From Parvicella tangerina (GTDB lineage Bacteria > Bacteroidota > Bacteroidia > Flavobacteriales_D > Parvicellaceae), in contig NZ_OU015584.1 in NCBI RefSeq assembly GCF_907165195.1, positions 1,116,001 to 1,180,000 of the forward strand: 64,000 nucleotides of DNA, written 5' to 3'. Below are positions 24,085 through 33,688 of the stretch, in pieces. Made by a program: the position numbers and the translations under genes. Each line of letters begins with the position of its first letter. Positions within the stretch are counted from its first letter, which is position 1. The notes beneath the pieces are model-generated. The model saw nothing but the letters and a program-made list of their open reading frames with translations. It did not search any database and was not told where the DNA came from.

Positions 24085-25377
24085 ATGACCAAAATTTTAT
24101 GTTGTTTCTTATTTAGCTTCCTTTTTGCTGGTATGGTATCAGCTCAAATGAAGGGGTATAGTATTTTGCGAGATGAAAGTGATGAAAGTGCTTACCTAAT
24201 ACTTCAAGCTCAAGTTGATCCTTACTCCTGCTTTTCTGGGAAGTCGATGAGAGGTTTGTACAGTCTTGTTGACGGTGAGCTAAGGTTGGACTCAATTTTA
24301 GGTGAGGATGAGTTTGGAAAAGATGAAGAATGCTACGCTTTTGAGGTAGGTAAGAAAATTGACTTCACAGGAAACTTAGTGGTTTCCAGATTGGAATTTA
24401 ACGAGAAACAATTTACGAAAATACTCGGCAAAGGTGGTGTTGAAATAGATAACTACACCAGTGATATTACCATGATTTCATTTGAAAATGGGGTGAATAA
24501 AAACGAGTATTGTGTTGGCCGAGAATCATCTTATTGTAACAGTTATGCTGGTCAATTATTCTTGAATCTTTGGGGTGAATCTCATAGCGTAAAGATCCTT
24601 CATGACGGACAGGTAATTTATGATCTTACAGAACTTGAAATCTTTGGTGAGTATGTACTTATTTTACCTGCAGGGAAATACCAAATTCAGGAGGTGACTT
24701 ATGAAGGTGAGATCATTCTGAAAGAATTTCAGTTAGATGCCGAGCAACGCTACTTCTATGACGGGGCCAATTATGGATACAACTATGATGAAACCTATAA
24801 CTTCGGAACAAGCCTTAATTATTCAGGATATGTGGGAATGGACTTCTTATACACTAATGCTAACCTGATCAGTCTTTCTGACAATGAGGCTTCTAAATCC
24901 TTTCACCTCGGTTTTAAAGGTGGTGCGGATATGTTTAGCAGTAAGATCGGAATGTCTAAGCTCGCAATCACCTATGGGTTTGATTATGATTATGTTAATC
25001 TTGATAACGAATTTGATTCCATTGCAGATAAGGAAGTGAAAAGAACTGCTTATGTAGGTATTTACTATACTACTGACGTGTTTTTCAGACAATATTTCTC
25101 CCTGCCAATCGCTGATCGATATGTTAGACCTTGCTTAGATCTTGGTGTGAGCTATAAACTACCACTCTATTTTAGAAAGAATACAGTAACCGATGGCTTT
25201 AAGTACTCTGAACGTTGGCTACACCTTTATAATGAACTGATTGTTTATTCAAGAATAGGTATGTCAAATGGATTTGCGTTAAATGTTTCTTATCGTCCTT
25301 TCAATTCAATTAAAAATGGCTTGCCAGAGTTGCCAAAACTTCAATTTGGTCTAACAATAATGTTAGATGTTTACTGA
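24085..25377 (+). CDS. Secreted protein of unknown function, likely envelope
   Basis: A 430-residue protein with a signal peptide (about 1-21, ending MVSAQ). The second half, from about residue 270, has alternating strands with aromatic ends (KLAITYGFDYDYVNL, AYVGIYYTTDVFF, FALNVSYRPFNS) and ends in a hydrophobic strand TIMLDVY, which is typical of small outer-membrane barrels. The first half has several cysteines. No named family recognised. Its stop overlaps the convergent YigZ gene by seven bases, so the two transcripts must overlap at their ends. Confidence 0.6.
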   Translation: MTKILCCFLFSFLFAGMVSAQMKGYSILRDESDESAYLILQAQVDPYSCFSGKSMRGLYSLVDGELRLDSILGEDEFGKDEECYAFEVGKKIDFTGNLVVSRLEFNEKQFTKILGKGGVEIDNYTSDITMISFENGVNKNEYCVGRESSYCNSYAGQLFLNLWGESHSVKILHDGQVIYDLTELEIFGEYVLILPAGKYQIQEVTYEGEIILKEFQLDAEQRYFYDGANYGYNYDETYNFGTSLNYSGYVGMDFLYTNANLISLSDNEASKSFHLGFKGGADMFSSKIGMSKLAITYGFDYDYVNLDNEFDSIADKEVKRTAYVGIYYTTDVFFRQYFSLPIADRYVRPCLDLGVSYKLPLYFRKNTVTDGFKYSERWLHLYNELIVYSRIGMSNGFALNVSYRPFNSIKNGLPELPKLQFGLTIMLDVY

Positions 25378-25991
25378 TCAAGCGATTTTAGTTCAAGGTT
25401 AATTTCAGAGCAATACACTTCAAAATCATCTACCTGACTTAAGGTGCATTTAACCAATGCTTCGCAAGATTCATTGAACTCGGTGTTTACAATTTCTATC
25501 TCAAACTTTGAGAAGGCTTGATTTACCAATGAGGTCTGGTCGTAGTTATAATTGAGGAGGTAGGATTTTTTTAGCTCCGTTGTGATAATACTGTTGGCTT
25601 CGATAGCCAACCTTGTCGCTTCTTTGTAGGCGTTAATTAGCCCTCCAACACCTAGTTTAGTTCCTCCAAAGTAACGCGCTACAACAGCTCCTACATTAGT
25701 GATTTCTGAAGAAAGTAACTGACCGTATATTGGCTTCCCCGCTGAATTGTTAGGTTCACCATCATCGCTATATCGGTAGTGTTGACCATCTGGATTTAAG
25801 CGAAAGGCATAACAATGATGGTTACAACTCGGATGAATTTCTTTGATTTCTTGAAGTTTGTCCTTGAATTCAGCTTCGCTATTAATTGGAAAAACAAAAC
25901 TAATGAACTTACTTCCACGGTCTTTGAATAAATACGTTGATGAATGCTTAACGGTCTTGAACTTCTCCAAATCAATAGATATATTTTCCAA
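25371..25991 (-). CDS. YigZ/IMPACT family protein
   Basis: A 206-residue protein with the family hallmark RYFGGTKLGVGGLINAY near 105-121 and the preceding DDGEPNNSAGKP. The start is a TTG at 25991: an in-frame stop lies just upstream at 26004-26006 and no Met precedes the fold. It overlaps the EamA gene stop by 20 bases, so translation probably depends on that gene. IMPACT proteins in eukaryotes influence translation control; bacterial YigZ function is poorly known. Confidence 0.88.
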   Translation of the reverse strand: MENISIDLEKFKTVKHSSTYLFKDRGSKFISFVFPINSEAEFKDKLQEIKEIHPSCNHHCYAFRLNPDGQHYRYSDDGEPNNSAGKPIYGQLLSSEITNVGAVVARYFGGTKLGVGGLINAYKEATRLAIEANSIITTELKKSYLLNYNYDQTSLVNQAFSKFEIEIVNTEFNESCEALVKCTLSQVDDFEVYCSEINLELKSLDQ

Positions 25992-26859
25992 AGGTAATAA
26001 TTGCTATCCCAAGGATGGCAAAAAGAATACCCAGCCAGTTTGATGAGGTCATTTTTTCTTTGAATAAAAGCCATCCAATAATCGCTGAACTAAAGACAAC
26101 CCCCATGCTCACAATAGGATAAAGCTCAGATTGCGCTAATCCAGATGTTTGTAATGCTCGAAACATAAAAAACAGTGTACCAAAATTAGGGATGCCAACA
26201 GCGATGCCCCACAATATATTCTTCCATTCAAATTTCAACCCCTGTCCTAATGACTTGCCGGTTAACATGATTACCCCAACTATTGAAGCGATAATAAAGA
26301 GGACAATAAAAATGAGTAATTGATTCTCTTGAGCTCCAGGAAGTCTAGAGCAATTTCCGAATATGACATCCGCGATACCTTGTCCGACAAAAATGGCGAG
26401 AATGACCCAGATATGTTTTTTGTCGAAGGATAACTTGCCTTTCTTGGTTGATGTGAGGTAGATACCTACTACAGCAAAGAGAAATCCTAATACTTTGTAT
26501 ATGATATCATCAGTCTCTGAATAAAGAACTAAACCAGCAATAGTTGGGAAGATCATAGACATTTTGTTGGCAACCGTGGAAATAGCTACACCTACTTTTT
26601 GCGTTCCAAAAGCATAAAAGTTAAATACCACAATGAATAAAACGCCTATGGCTACTGCATGTAAGATCCAATTTGAATTTATCACGTCAGATAAAGAAAC
26701 ATGACCTCCCTTGGAGGTGAATAAGATAAAGCCCAAGGTGGCTGCTGTGATATAATTAAAGATCAGTGCTTGGAGGTTGTCTACTTTATATTTTGGAAAA
26801 AGTTTAAACAGGATGACAACCAGGTTAAACAATCCTACGGTGATTAATAGGTCAAGCAT
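25972..26859 (-). CDS. EamA/DMT family transporter
   Basis: A 295-residue protein with ten predicted membrane helices in two EamA-like halves; the second half carries GIPNFGTLFFMFRAL and the C-terminal ILGIAIITFGKYIY. DMT exporters move small metabolites across the inner membrane; substrate unknown. It overlaps ribD by eight bases and YigZ by 20, so the three genes likely form one operon. Confidence 0.85.
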   Translation of the reverse strand: MLDLLITVGLFNLVVILFKLFPKYKVDNLQALIFNYITAATLGFILFTSKGGHVSLSDVINSNWILHAVAIGVLFIVVFNFYAFGTQKVGVAISTVANKMSMIFPTIAGLVLYSETDDIIYKVLGFLFAVVGIYLTSTKKGKLSFDKKHIWVILAIFVGQGIADVIFGNCSRLPGAQENQLLIFIVLFIIASIVGVIMLTGKSLGQGLKFEWKNILWGIAVGIPNFGTLFFMFRALQTSGLAQSELYPIVSMGVVFSSAIIGWLLFKEKMTSSNWLGILFAILGIAIITFGKYIY

Positions 26860-27859
26860 TTTCGTATAATTGAATTAAGTCTTTACCAAAAGTAAACCGA
26901 TCTGTCAATTTACCCCTTATACTAGGCGCACTTATTCCTGTTTTAAAGTTTTTACTACCGATGAGCACTCTAGCTTCATCCCAGATATTATGGTCCAAGA
27001 ATAACTGAAGTGTTTTACTACCTCCTTCAACGATGACAGACTGAATGTCTTTGTTATACAAATCTTCAAGCAATTCAGTCAACGATTTATTCCTGATGTT
27101 AAAGAAGATTGTCTCGGCATCCTTATTCAAGATGTTAGCGTCAGAAGGGATTGAGTCTTTTGAAGAAAGAATAATTCGAACAGGATTTTTTCCATCAACT
27201 GCGCGTACGGTCAACGAGGGGTTATCCTTAACAATTGTTTGGTGACCTACCAAAATTCCCGCCTCCTCAGCTCTCCATTGATGCGTAAGTTGCTGTGTTT
27301 CTGATTGTGTGATCCAGTTTATCTCAGCTTTTTTATGTTTCCTTTCTCTATCCAAAAAGCCATCACGTGTTTGTGCCCACTTTAAAATAATATAGGGTCT
27401 TTTTTGTTCATGAAAAGTGAAAAATCTATTATTGAGTTCTCTAGCCTGTTTTTCGAGCATACCTACCTTGACATCAACGCCTGAATCACGTAGTTTCTGG
27501 ATTCCTTTTCCCGCAACTTCACTAAACGAATCCGTGCACGCAATAATAACTTTAGGAATATTGTTTTCGACAATAAGATCACTACATGGAGGAGTTTTAC
27601 CATGGTGGCTGCAAGGCTCTAAACTAACATAAAGTGTACTTTTGGGAATTAAGTGACGATCACTTTTTTTTACACTATGTATTGCATTTACCTCCGCATG
27701 GGCTTCGCCAAATCGCTGATGAAAACCTTCTCCGATAATCCTGTCTTGAAAAACGAGTACCGCTCCAACCATTGGATTAGGTGCTACAAATTGGCGACCC
27801 AATTCAGCTAATTCAAGACACCTCCTCATGTAAAAATTATCCACTTCTTCTTTCGGCAT
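26852..27859 (-). CDS. ribD: Bifunctional riboflavin deaminase/reductase RibD
   Basis: About 335 residues from ATG 27859; a GTG four codons upstream (27871) is a weaker choice. The deaminase domain carries the zinc ligands: HAE (about 54-56), and PCSHHGKTPPC (cysteines about 83 and 92). PNPMVGAVLV marks the fold. The reductase domain follows from about 145 with KWAQTRDGFLD and VEGGSKTLQLFLDH. RibD performs the second and third steps of riboflavin synthesis on the pyrimidine intermediate. No other rib gene is in the window and no FMN riboswitch was seen. Operon with the transporter and YigZ genes. Confidence 0.95.
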   Translation of the reverse strand: MPKEEVDNFYMRRCLELAELGRQFVAPNPMVGAVLVFQDRIIGEGFHQRFGEAHAEVNAIHSVKKSDRHLIPKSTLYVSLEPCSHHGKTPPCSDLIVENNIPKVIIACTDSFSEVAGKGIQKLRDSGVDVKVGMLEKQARELNNRFFTFHEQKRPYIILKWAQTRDGFLDRERKHKKAEINWITQSETQQLTHQWRAEEAGILVGHQTIVKDNPSLTVRAVDGKNPVRIILSSKDSIPSDANILNKDAETIFFNIRNKSLTELLEDLYNKDIQSVIVEGGSKTLQLFLDHNIWDEARVLIGSKNFKTGISAPSIRGKLTDRFTFGKDLIQLYENA

Positions 27860-27949
27860 GGTTGTTGGCACAATAAAAAATGTTTAACATCAGGCTAAAA
27901 TTACATTAAAATCAATGAAAATTAATTTTTTATCAGTAATTTCGAATTT

Positions 27950-28546
27950 ATGGATTTCTCAGAGGCAAAAGACTACATTGTTGAACGGCTGATCAAAGAA
28001 CTTCCAAAGGATTTGTACTATCATGGGGCGCATCATACGTTTGATGTGGTGAAGAGTGTTCATTCTTTGTCGGTTGCTGAAAAACTGAGTAATGCAGACT
28101 TTTTTGTGTTGTTGACCGCAGCATATTTTCATGATGCGGGTTATATCTATCGATACGAGCATAATGAACCCATAGCAGTTAAAATGGCTCGTAAGTCGTT
28201 GCCAGATTTTGGTTACAGCCCTGAGCAGATCGATGTTATAGAAAATATCATTATGGCAACATCTCATAGCATAGAGCCCAAAACAAAGCTTGAAATGATC
28301 ATGTGTGATGCAGATCATGATTATTTCGGTAGACATGACTATCAAAAGATTGCGGTTAGTTTAAGAAAAGAACTAGCTGTTTATGAGGCGGAGTACTCTG
28401 ATGAGATATGGTTGGATATGCAAATTAAGTACCTTGAGAACAATCACCGTTATTATACAGAAACTGCTATCCGTGAGAAACAACCCCAAAAAGAACACCG
28501 AATCCAGGTGTTGAAGAATCAACTAGATGTCTTAGTCAACGCGTAA
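27950..28546 (+). CDS. HD-domain phosphohydrolase
   Basis: A 198-residue protein with the HD superfamily metal set: HHTFDVV near 25-31, the paired HD in AAYFHDAGY near 60-64, and a late aspartate in CDADHDYFGR. Members hydrolyse phosphate esters of nucleotides or second messengers; the substrate is unclear. Starts divergently from ribD and ends one base before mltG, so the pair is probably cotranscribed. A near-match -7 box TAATTTCG lies at 27937. Confidence 0.82.
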   Translation: MDFSEAKDYIVERLIKELPKDLYYHGAHHTFDVVKSVHSLSVAEKLSNADFFVLLTAAYFHDAGYIYRYEHNEPIAVKMARKSLPDFGYSPEQIDVIENIIMATSHSIEPKTKLEMIMCDADHDYFGRHDYQKIAVSLRKELAVYEAEYSDEIWLDMQIKYLENNHRYYTETAIREKQPQKEHRIQVLKNQLDVLVNA

Positions 28547-28547
28547 C

Positions 28548-29603
28548 ATGAAAAAGATTATTCTGCTTTTAGTGCTGGCAGTTTTAGGAGTTGGGGTATA
28601 CATTGCGTATCCTTACATAAAAGCCTATCAAATCAAGGATAAAGCAACGCATGTTGAGGAATACGAATCCAACAGAATAACTTTCAAGAAAGGAATGTCA
28701 ATCAATGAGCTTGCACACCTACTTCAGGAGGAGAAGATCATTGAAAATGCGGATGACCTTATTCTATTAGCTGAAATGAAGCAGCAGGCAGACTTGGTGC
28801 TAGAGATAGAAGAACTTGTAGTTGAAAAGGAAAAGTGGAAAACGTATAACGACTTGCTGAATAATGTCATTGTGCAGAACGGTAGTGAGATGAATACCGT
28901 GGACGTTCAATATAACAACGTGAAGTCGATTGAAGATGTAGCAGGGAAGTTAACTCGTAACATTGAATTGGATTCCGCTGAATTAGCAGATTTCCTTCTG
29001 GACCCAGAGACAAGAAATTCGCTAGGGTTTACCGAATTGAGTTATCCTACTTTTTTTATACCTGTTAAGTTTGAGGTGTACAAAGATATTTCGAAAGAAG
29101 AAATGCTCGAAAAGTTGAAGGATTACTATAAGAGCTTCTGGAATGAAGAAAGGAAGGCTAAGGCAGCTGCGCTGGGCTACTCGCAATCTGAAATCACTAT
29201 TTTGGCTTCTATCGTTTATGAGGAACAGAAAGTGAAGTTTGATGAGCAGCCGAAAATTGCAGGGCTATATTTGAACCGATTAAAGAAAGGGTGGTTGTTA
29301 CAAGCTGACCCAACCGTTAAGTATGCTATTGGAGATCCTTCAATAAAGAGATTGCTATATAAGCATCTGGAATATGAATCACCTTACAATACCTACCTCT
29401 ACACAGGCCTGCCTCCTGGGCCAATCTCTTTTCCAGAGGCACAAACTATTGATGCTGTTTTGAATTATGAGGATCATGAATATATGTACATGTGTGCGAA
29501 GCCAGAATACTCTGGATATCATAACTTTTCAAAAACATTGAATCAACACAATGTTTATGCAAAAGCGTATCAAAAATGGTTAGATCAGGAAGGAATTCAA
29601 TAA
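28548..29603 (+). CDS. mltG: Endolytic murein transglycosylase MltG
   Basis: A 351-residue protein with one N-terminal membrane helix (about 5-20) and a YceG/MltG domain. The catalytic glutamate lies in ILASIVYEEQ, followed by AGLYLNRLKKGWLLQADPT, the best-conserved block, and YNTYLYTGLPPGPI near the end. MltG cuts nascent peptidoglycan strands in the periplasm at the membrane face and sets glycan length. It is cotranscribed with the HD gene, one base apart. The downstream gap to the convergent BatA gene holds only a weak seven-base inverted repeat. Confidence 0.93.
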   Translation: MKKIILLLVLAVLGVGVYIAYPYIKAYQIKDKATHVEEYESNRITFKKGMSINELAHLLQEEKIIENADDLILLAEMKQQADLVLEIEELVVEKEKWKTYNDLLNNVIVQNGSEMNTVDVQYNNVKSIEDVAGKLTRNIELDSAELADFLLDPETRNSLGFTELSYPTFFIPVKFEVYKDISKEEMLEKLKDYYKSFWNEERKAKAAALGYSQSEITILASIVYEEQKVKFDEQPKIAGLYLNRLKKGWLLQADPTVKYAIGDPSIKRLLYKHLEYESPYNTYLYTGLPPGPISFPEAQTIDAVLNYEDHEYMYMCAKPEYSGYHNFSKTLNQHNVYAKAYQKWLDQEGIQ

Positions 29604-29629
29604 AATAAGTGTTACTTCTGCTGACTCGC

Positions 29630-31684
29630 TTATTTAAGAAGACGGTAAACAGCTATTTCTAATGCTAAAAAGATCAGAGCAGCTAAAAGTAAGTGCCACC
29701 AGTATTTTTGACCATTAACTACACTTTCTAAAGCAATACCATCACTACTATCTGCACCTTCAATAATACTGAAAGTGCTGTTGAGGTCAGAATTAGCCAT
29801 GGCTTCTAATAATTGGTCTCCGCTTAAGAATTGTAGCTGCGATTCATCCCGACTGTAATTAAATGCAATACCATCTGCCGTATTTCCATTAACATTAACA
29901 TTATAGCTACCTGCTGATTTGATTTGATTATGTACAATAAAATTAGCAGATTGGTTGGTGATCTTGATCTCGGGTAAAAAAGAGAAGTCGCTTTCAACAC
30001 CTTCAATGGAAACTTCGTCAGAAACTGCAATGGTGTTGGGAGCATCAACGGTGATATCTTTTCCGATAGTATAATCATAGTGCGGACGGAATTTTGAGAA
30101 TTCAGCTATCCTTAACATTGTTGGGACAAACAGTGCATGCTTTGGCCAGTTCCCGAATTGTTCATCTAAAGGAGTGCTACAAATGGAAACACTGCCTTTC
30201 AAGGAACTGTGAAAAACAAAGAATGGATTTCCATCTTGCAGTGTGTATAATGGAATGGCGTAGCTGGAACTAGGCAAGCCTAATGGATAGGAGAGGTTGA
30301 CTGTAGGTAAGTCTATGTTATCTGGAACGAGTTCAAATATTCCGTCAAATATTGGGTGCTCTTTAGCGAGATTTGAAACTTTGTTCTGGGCCGTAATCTG
30401 AGGAGACAGTGTGATCGAAGCGATGGGTTGAAGCAATTCATTGTAGGAACCTATGTCTGCATTTGCTGATGGGTAAATACAAATGCTGCCGCCAGCACTG
30501 TTATACGATTTCAGTTCATTGATCAAGCCATTGGAAAATGAAGTTATTCCATTGAGAATTACGAGATCATAAGAACCAAGAGTAGAAAAGTCGAAGGTGG
30601 AGAGTTGTTCATTCTTAAAAAGAAAGTCTGGATCATTACCATAGAGTGCTCCAAAAAAACCAGCACTATCATTCATCAAGCCTTTAGTGTGAAGGTGGAG
30701 AATCTTCACAGCAGGCTGAATGTAATACGAAAAGAAATAATCATCATCGAAGGTAAGGTCGGCATCAGGGTAGTCGTTTAAGGAAAGACGCGCATGTTGA
30801 ACCCCGTTTGTGTGAACAGTAAAAGGAATTTCACAGGTTAATTTTTGTCCAGGAGCAATCGTGTAATTCACAAATGCTTGATTACTTCCATTAACCTCCA
30901 GATTGACCTTAAACTCTAATTCTTTGTCTCCTTCATTATGAACTAAGGCATTAACATGATCCTCAACCCCCGACTTTCGCACAGGCGTCTCAAACCAAAT
31001 GCTGTCAATATATAAGTTTTGACTACTCTTGTTTTCATAGGGTATTCCATATAAAGCTAAACTACTATCTGGCTGAATACTATTGAAATCGCAAGCATAT
31101 TCCTGAAAGTCTGATAACCAATAGGCAAACTTGTTCGCAGACTCATGCTTCAGTAGGTCCGTTTGTCTGGCATAGATTTCACTGAAAGTTCTGGACTGAA
31201 ATGAAGGCTCGATTTCGTTGATCAATTGAATTGCTTCTTGCTTATTGTAGAGGCGCTGATGTCTTCCTTCAAAATCATTCGTGATGATCTGAAAAAGGTC
31301 TGTAGGCCCGTAGTTGTTGACAATATTCTCTGATTGCTCTTTCGCTAATTCCAGACGAAACCCATTTACTCCTTTGGAGTCCATACTGTGACTGTTGTCA
31401 ATGTAAATTGAGACCACATTTTCTCCATGCTTTTGTTCTTGGTTAACAGGAATATAGGGTTGGGCAAAAGCTAGTACCAGCGCTGAGATAGCTAGCAACC
31501 TTAACGCAAGAATAATGAGGTGTTTAAGTCTTGATTTTGACTTTGTTTCAAGTTTAACTTCTTTGAGCAGATCAATATTCGAGAAGTAAACCTTTTGAAA
31601 TTTTCTAAAGTTAAAAAGATGAATGATGATCGGAATGCTCAAGGCTAGCAACCCCCACAGATATTCTGGATACATCAACTTCAT
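29630..31684 (-). CDS. BatA-type membrane protein with VWA-like domain
   Basis: A 684-residue protein opening with the BatA motif YLWGLLALSIPIIIHLFNFRK, a membrane helix and basic patch, then a second helix (ALRLLAISALVLAFAQPYI). A VWA-like domain follows (VSIYIDNSHSMDSKG, the DxSxS metal-binding motif) and a long beta-rich region to a final membrane helix. BatA-domain proteins are common in Bacteroidota and are loosely tied to oxygen tolerance and MoxR ATPases, none of which are adjacent here. The domain call is strong, but the role is not fixed. Confidence 0.85.
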   Translation of the reverse strand: MKLMYPEYLWGLLALSIPIIIHLFNFRKFQKVYFSNIDLLKEVKLETKSKSRLKHLIILALRLLAISALVLAFAQPYIPVNQEQKHGENVVSIYIDNSHSMDSKGVNGFRLELAKEQSENIVNNYGPTDLFQIITNDFEGRHQRLYNKQEAIQLINEIEPSFQSRTFSEIYARQTDLLKHESANKFAYWLSDFQEYACDFNSIQPDSSLALYGIPYENKSSQNLYIDSIWFETPVRKSGVEDHVNALVHNEGDKELEFKVNLEVNGSNQAFVNYTIAPGQKLTCEIPFTVHTNGVQHARLSLNDYPDADLTFDDDYFFSYYIQPAVKILHLHTKGLMNDSAGFFGALYGNDPDFLFKNEQLSTFDFSTLGSYDLVILNGITSFSNGLINELKSYNSAGGSICIYPSANADIGSYNELLQPIASITLSPQITAQNKVSNLAKEHPIFDGIFELVPDNIDLPTVNLSYPLGLPSSSYAIPLYTLQDGNPFFVFHSSLKGSVSICSTPLDEQFGNWPKHALFVPTMLRIAEFSKFRPHYDYTIGKDITVDAPNTIAVSDEVSIEGVESDFSFLPEIKITNQSANFIVHNQIKSAGSYNVNVNGNTADGIAFNYSRDESQLQFLSGDQLLEAMANSDLNSTFSIIEGADSSDGIALESVVNGQKYWWHLLLAALIFLALEIAVYRLLK

Positions 31685-31774
31685 AACCTTTCTTTAGTGC
31701 TTCAAATATCGCATTTCTTAAGGAATATCGAAAGCCCACTTGAAAGATATTGTAATAACCCTTATTTTTAGGCT

Positions 31775-32359
31775 GTGAAAACGATCAAATGGATTTTATT
31801 GGGCTGCCTGCTGACTTTTTTTAGGACAGGATGGAGTCAGAATACTGGGCTGGAGAAGTATAATGAAGAGTTTCACTTTGTGCCAACTCTTGCACTGAAT
31901 AATGATTTCAACACGGATGATTGGTATACAGGATTGTCAGGAGGAATTGAGGATATTGGATATCAATGGGGTGTGAGGTTAGGTTTTCAATTCAGACCTT
32001 TTAGAAAAAAGATACAGGTAATTGAGAACTCGAGTTTTATTCGTCAATACCAAGAGAGAAAATATTTGATTTTTTTGGATGTAGACAAACGTTTCGCTCA
32101 TTTTAGCATTAGCAAAGCGCATATACAGTTCTACCTGGGTGCGCGTGGAGGCTTTTTGATGGGGAATTATTCGGGAACTAGAAATGACGCGGATAATCAT
32201 TGGGTAGCGGCTCCATTTGCTGGTGTGTGTGCAAATGTTCATGACAACGTGTTCTTTAAGTTGGGTTACATGTATTTTCCAGATCAATTGCTGAATGTAG
32301 ACGATGGACGCATTCAGTTTTCTATGGTTTTTAGTTTAAGACCGCTTAAAATGGAATAA
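31775..32359 (+). CDS. Secreted hypothetical protein, barrel-like
   Basis: A 194-residue protein. The only plausible start is a GTG at 31775 (GTGAAAACG), because no ATG precedes the signal peptide (about 1-21, ending GWSQ). The mature part has alternating strands with aromatic residues (GYQWGVRLGFQFRPF, FSISKAHIQFYLGARGGFLMG, VFFKLGYMYFPD), suggesting a small outer-membrane barrel. A TATTTTTA -7-like box at 31763-31770 would place transcription close to the start codon. No family recognised. A terminator follows directly. Confidence 0.6.
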   Translation: MKTIKWILLGCLLTFFRTGWSQNTGLEKYNEEFHFVPTLALNNDFNTDDWYTGLSGGIEDIGYQWGVRLGFQFRPFRKKIQVIENSSFIRQYQERKYLIFLDVDKRFAHFSISKAHIQFYLGARGGFLMGNYSGTRNDADNHWVAAPFAGVCANVHDNVFFKLGYMYFPDQLLNVDDGRIQFSMVFSLRPLKME

Positions 32360-32362
32360 AAA

Positions 32363-32393
32363 AAGAGCCTCTATTAAAAAAATAGAAGCTCTT
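32363..32393. terminator. Bidirectional terminator hairpin
   Basis: AAGAGC (32363-32368) pairs with GCTCTT (32388-32393), with an inner CTATT/AATAG pairing. It lies between convergent genes ending at 32359 and 32415 and has A and T runs on both sides. Confidence 0.75.
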
Positions 32394-32414
32394 CAAATAC
32401 GTTGGTTAATCAAG

Positions 32415-33287
32415 TTATTCTATGACAACTTTTTTCACTGTATTACCAATAGCAACCAGATATACACCAGACCTAAGCTGCTCAGCGTTGATTCTTGTAA
32501 TTGCGCTTGCACTTTGTCCGTTTAATACCATTTTGCCTGTTAGGTCAACCACCTCATAATTGAATGAAGAAACATTCTCTGTCTTGATGGTGATGATATT
32601 ATTGTAAGCAAAGATGTCAAAGGCAGACTCTTCAGACTCCTCAACACTTGCCGAAGCAGGATCTAGGATTTTGATATTATCAACCCTTAAAGTTGTCCCA
32701 TCTTGAGGATCAGGGAACGTTGGATCATTTGCCAGGTCTCTTGCACTTGAAACAATATAAATCTTAATAGAATCTGGCATTAGAGAAGTAGAGTTAAAAA
32801 CAAAAGGAATTGTCCTTGTTGTCCAAGAACTCATTGCAGCTCCAATAGTATCAGCCGCAGAGGCAATAACGATTGCAGAATCTCCTGTAGCATCCCAAAC
32901 CGTTAGGTCGACTGAAATGGCTCCCCAATCACCATTTACAGGAGCAAATTGATAGTCTAGCTGAACATCGGTAACGGTGTTGGAATAGTAACCCGTTTCC
33001 TGAGTCAACAGACCAGGTATAGTGTCTGGCAAACCAAAACTAGCACAACCTGAACACGGTTGGGTGAACATTTCAGCAGCAAACGAACCTTCTGATACAT
33101 TTGAGCTCAGTTTAACGACATTTGGACTTGCGCCTACGAAGCCAGCATACTGATTTACTGTTGTCCACCCATCGGGATCATCGTAGCCAGTACCAGCAGT
33201 CCAGTTTTCCAAATTCATGTTTTGGAGCTGTGCATCCATGCCTAGCGCGGCTAAAAGCGTAAAAAAAGAAAGGTAAATTTTTTTCAT
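32415..33287 (-). CDS. T9SS type A cargo with a PCMD-like N-terminus
   Basis: A 290-residue protein with a signal peptide (about 1-19, ending MDAQ) and the start NMNLENWTAGTGYDDPDGW, a pattern seen in carbohydrate-related PCMD-like proteins of Bacteroidota. The passenger is a jelly-roll type beta sandwich up to about residue 215. The C-terminal type A sorting domain begins near residue 220 (FDIFAYNNIITIKTEN) and ends GNTVKKVVIE. It should be secreted and retained at the surface. Carbohydrate binding is a guess from the N-terminus. Confidence 0.75.
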   Translation of the reverse strand: MKKIYLSFFTLLAALGMDAQLQNMNLENWTAGTGYDDPDGWTTVNQYAGFVGASPNVVKLSSNVSEGSFAAEMFTQPCSGCASFGLPDTIPGLLTQETGYYSNTVTDVQLDYQFAPVNGDWGAISVDLTVWDATGDSAIVIASAADTIGAAMSSWTTRTIPFVFNSTSLMPDSIKIYIVSSARDLANDPTFPDPQDGTTLRVDNIKILDPASASVEESEESAFDIFAYNNIITIKTENVSSFNYEVVDLTGKMVLNGQSASAITRINAEQLRSGVYLVAIGNTVKKVVIE

Positions 33288-33340
33288 AGTATTTGTTTTT
33301 TTATAGAGTAACTGATTAAATATTAAATGGTTGTCTCAAA

Positions 33341-33625
33341 TCATTCTTCTTCTTCTGGATCTTTTTTCCAAGACTTGCAATAAATATCAATATTGCAGTT
33401 GCCAGTGGATTTAATGTGTTCAAATGCACTGATTTTTGCGTTTTCCTCCAGTTTTGTATTTTCGCTTCCGCAACCTTCAAAGACTTCAAGAGTATCTCCC
33501 GTTAGGGTATTGTAAACAGCACACCTTTTGCACTGGTTGGGTAGAACCACTCCATTAAAAATGGCCGCACAGGAAGAGAAAAAAATAAGTAATACGGCAC
33601 TTATGGGAATAACTTTTACTTTCAT
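33341..33625 (-). CDS. Small cysteine-rich lipoprotein
   Basis: A 94-residue protein with a lipobox (FFSSC, Cys19) and five further cysteines in the mature part (QCKRC, EGCGSE, NCNIDIYC). It ends in an acidic tail. Such a cysteine pattern suggests disulphides or metal binding. No family recognised. It may be cotranscribed with the T9SS cargo downstream. Confidence 0.6.
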   Translation of the reverse strand: MKVKVIPISAVLLIFFSSCAAIFNGVVLPNQCKRCAVYNTLTGDTLEVFEGCGSENTKLEENAKISAFEHIKSTGNCNIDIYCKSWKKDPEEEE

Positions 33626-33673
33626 ATTCCCAAAGTTAACGATTTTAGAGTGAATGATTTAAAAAAATGAGAT

Positions 33674-33681
33674 TACCTTTG
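33674..33681 (+). promoter_or_regulatory. -7 box TACCTTTG immediately before era
   Basis: A perfect TAnnTTTG match ending seven bases before the era ATG at 33689, so the transcript would have only a few bases of leader. Confidence 0.5.
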
Positions 33682-33688
33682 CGCCCTT

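Noticed and set aside
29603-29635. Inverted repeat AAATAAG/CTTATTT at the mltG/BatA junction
   Set aside because: Seven-base stem with a 19-base loop that overlaps a stop codon; too weak to call a terminator.
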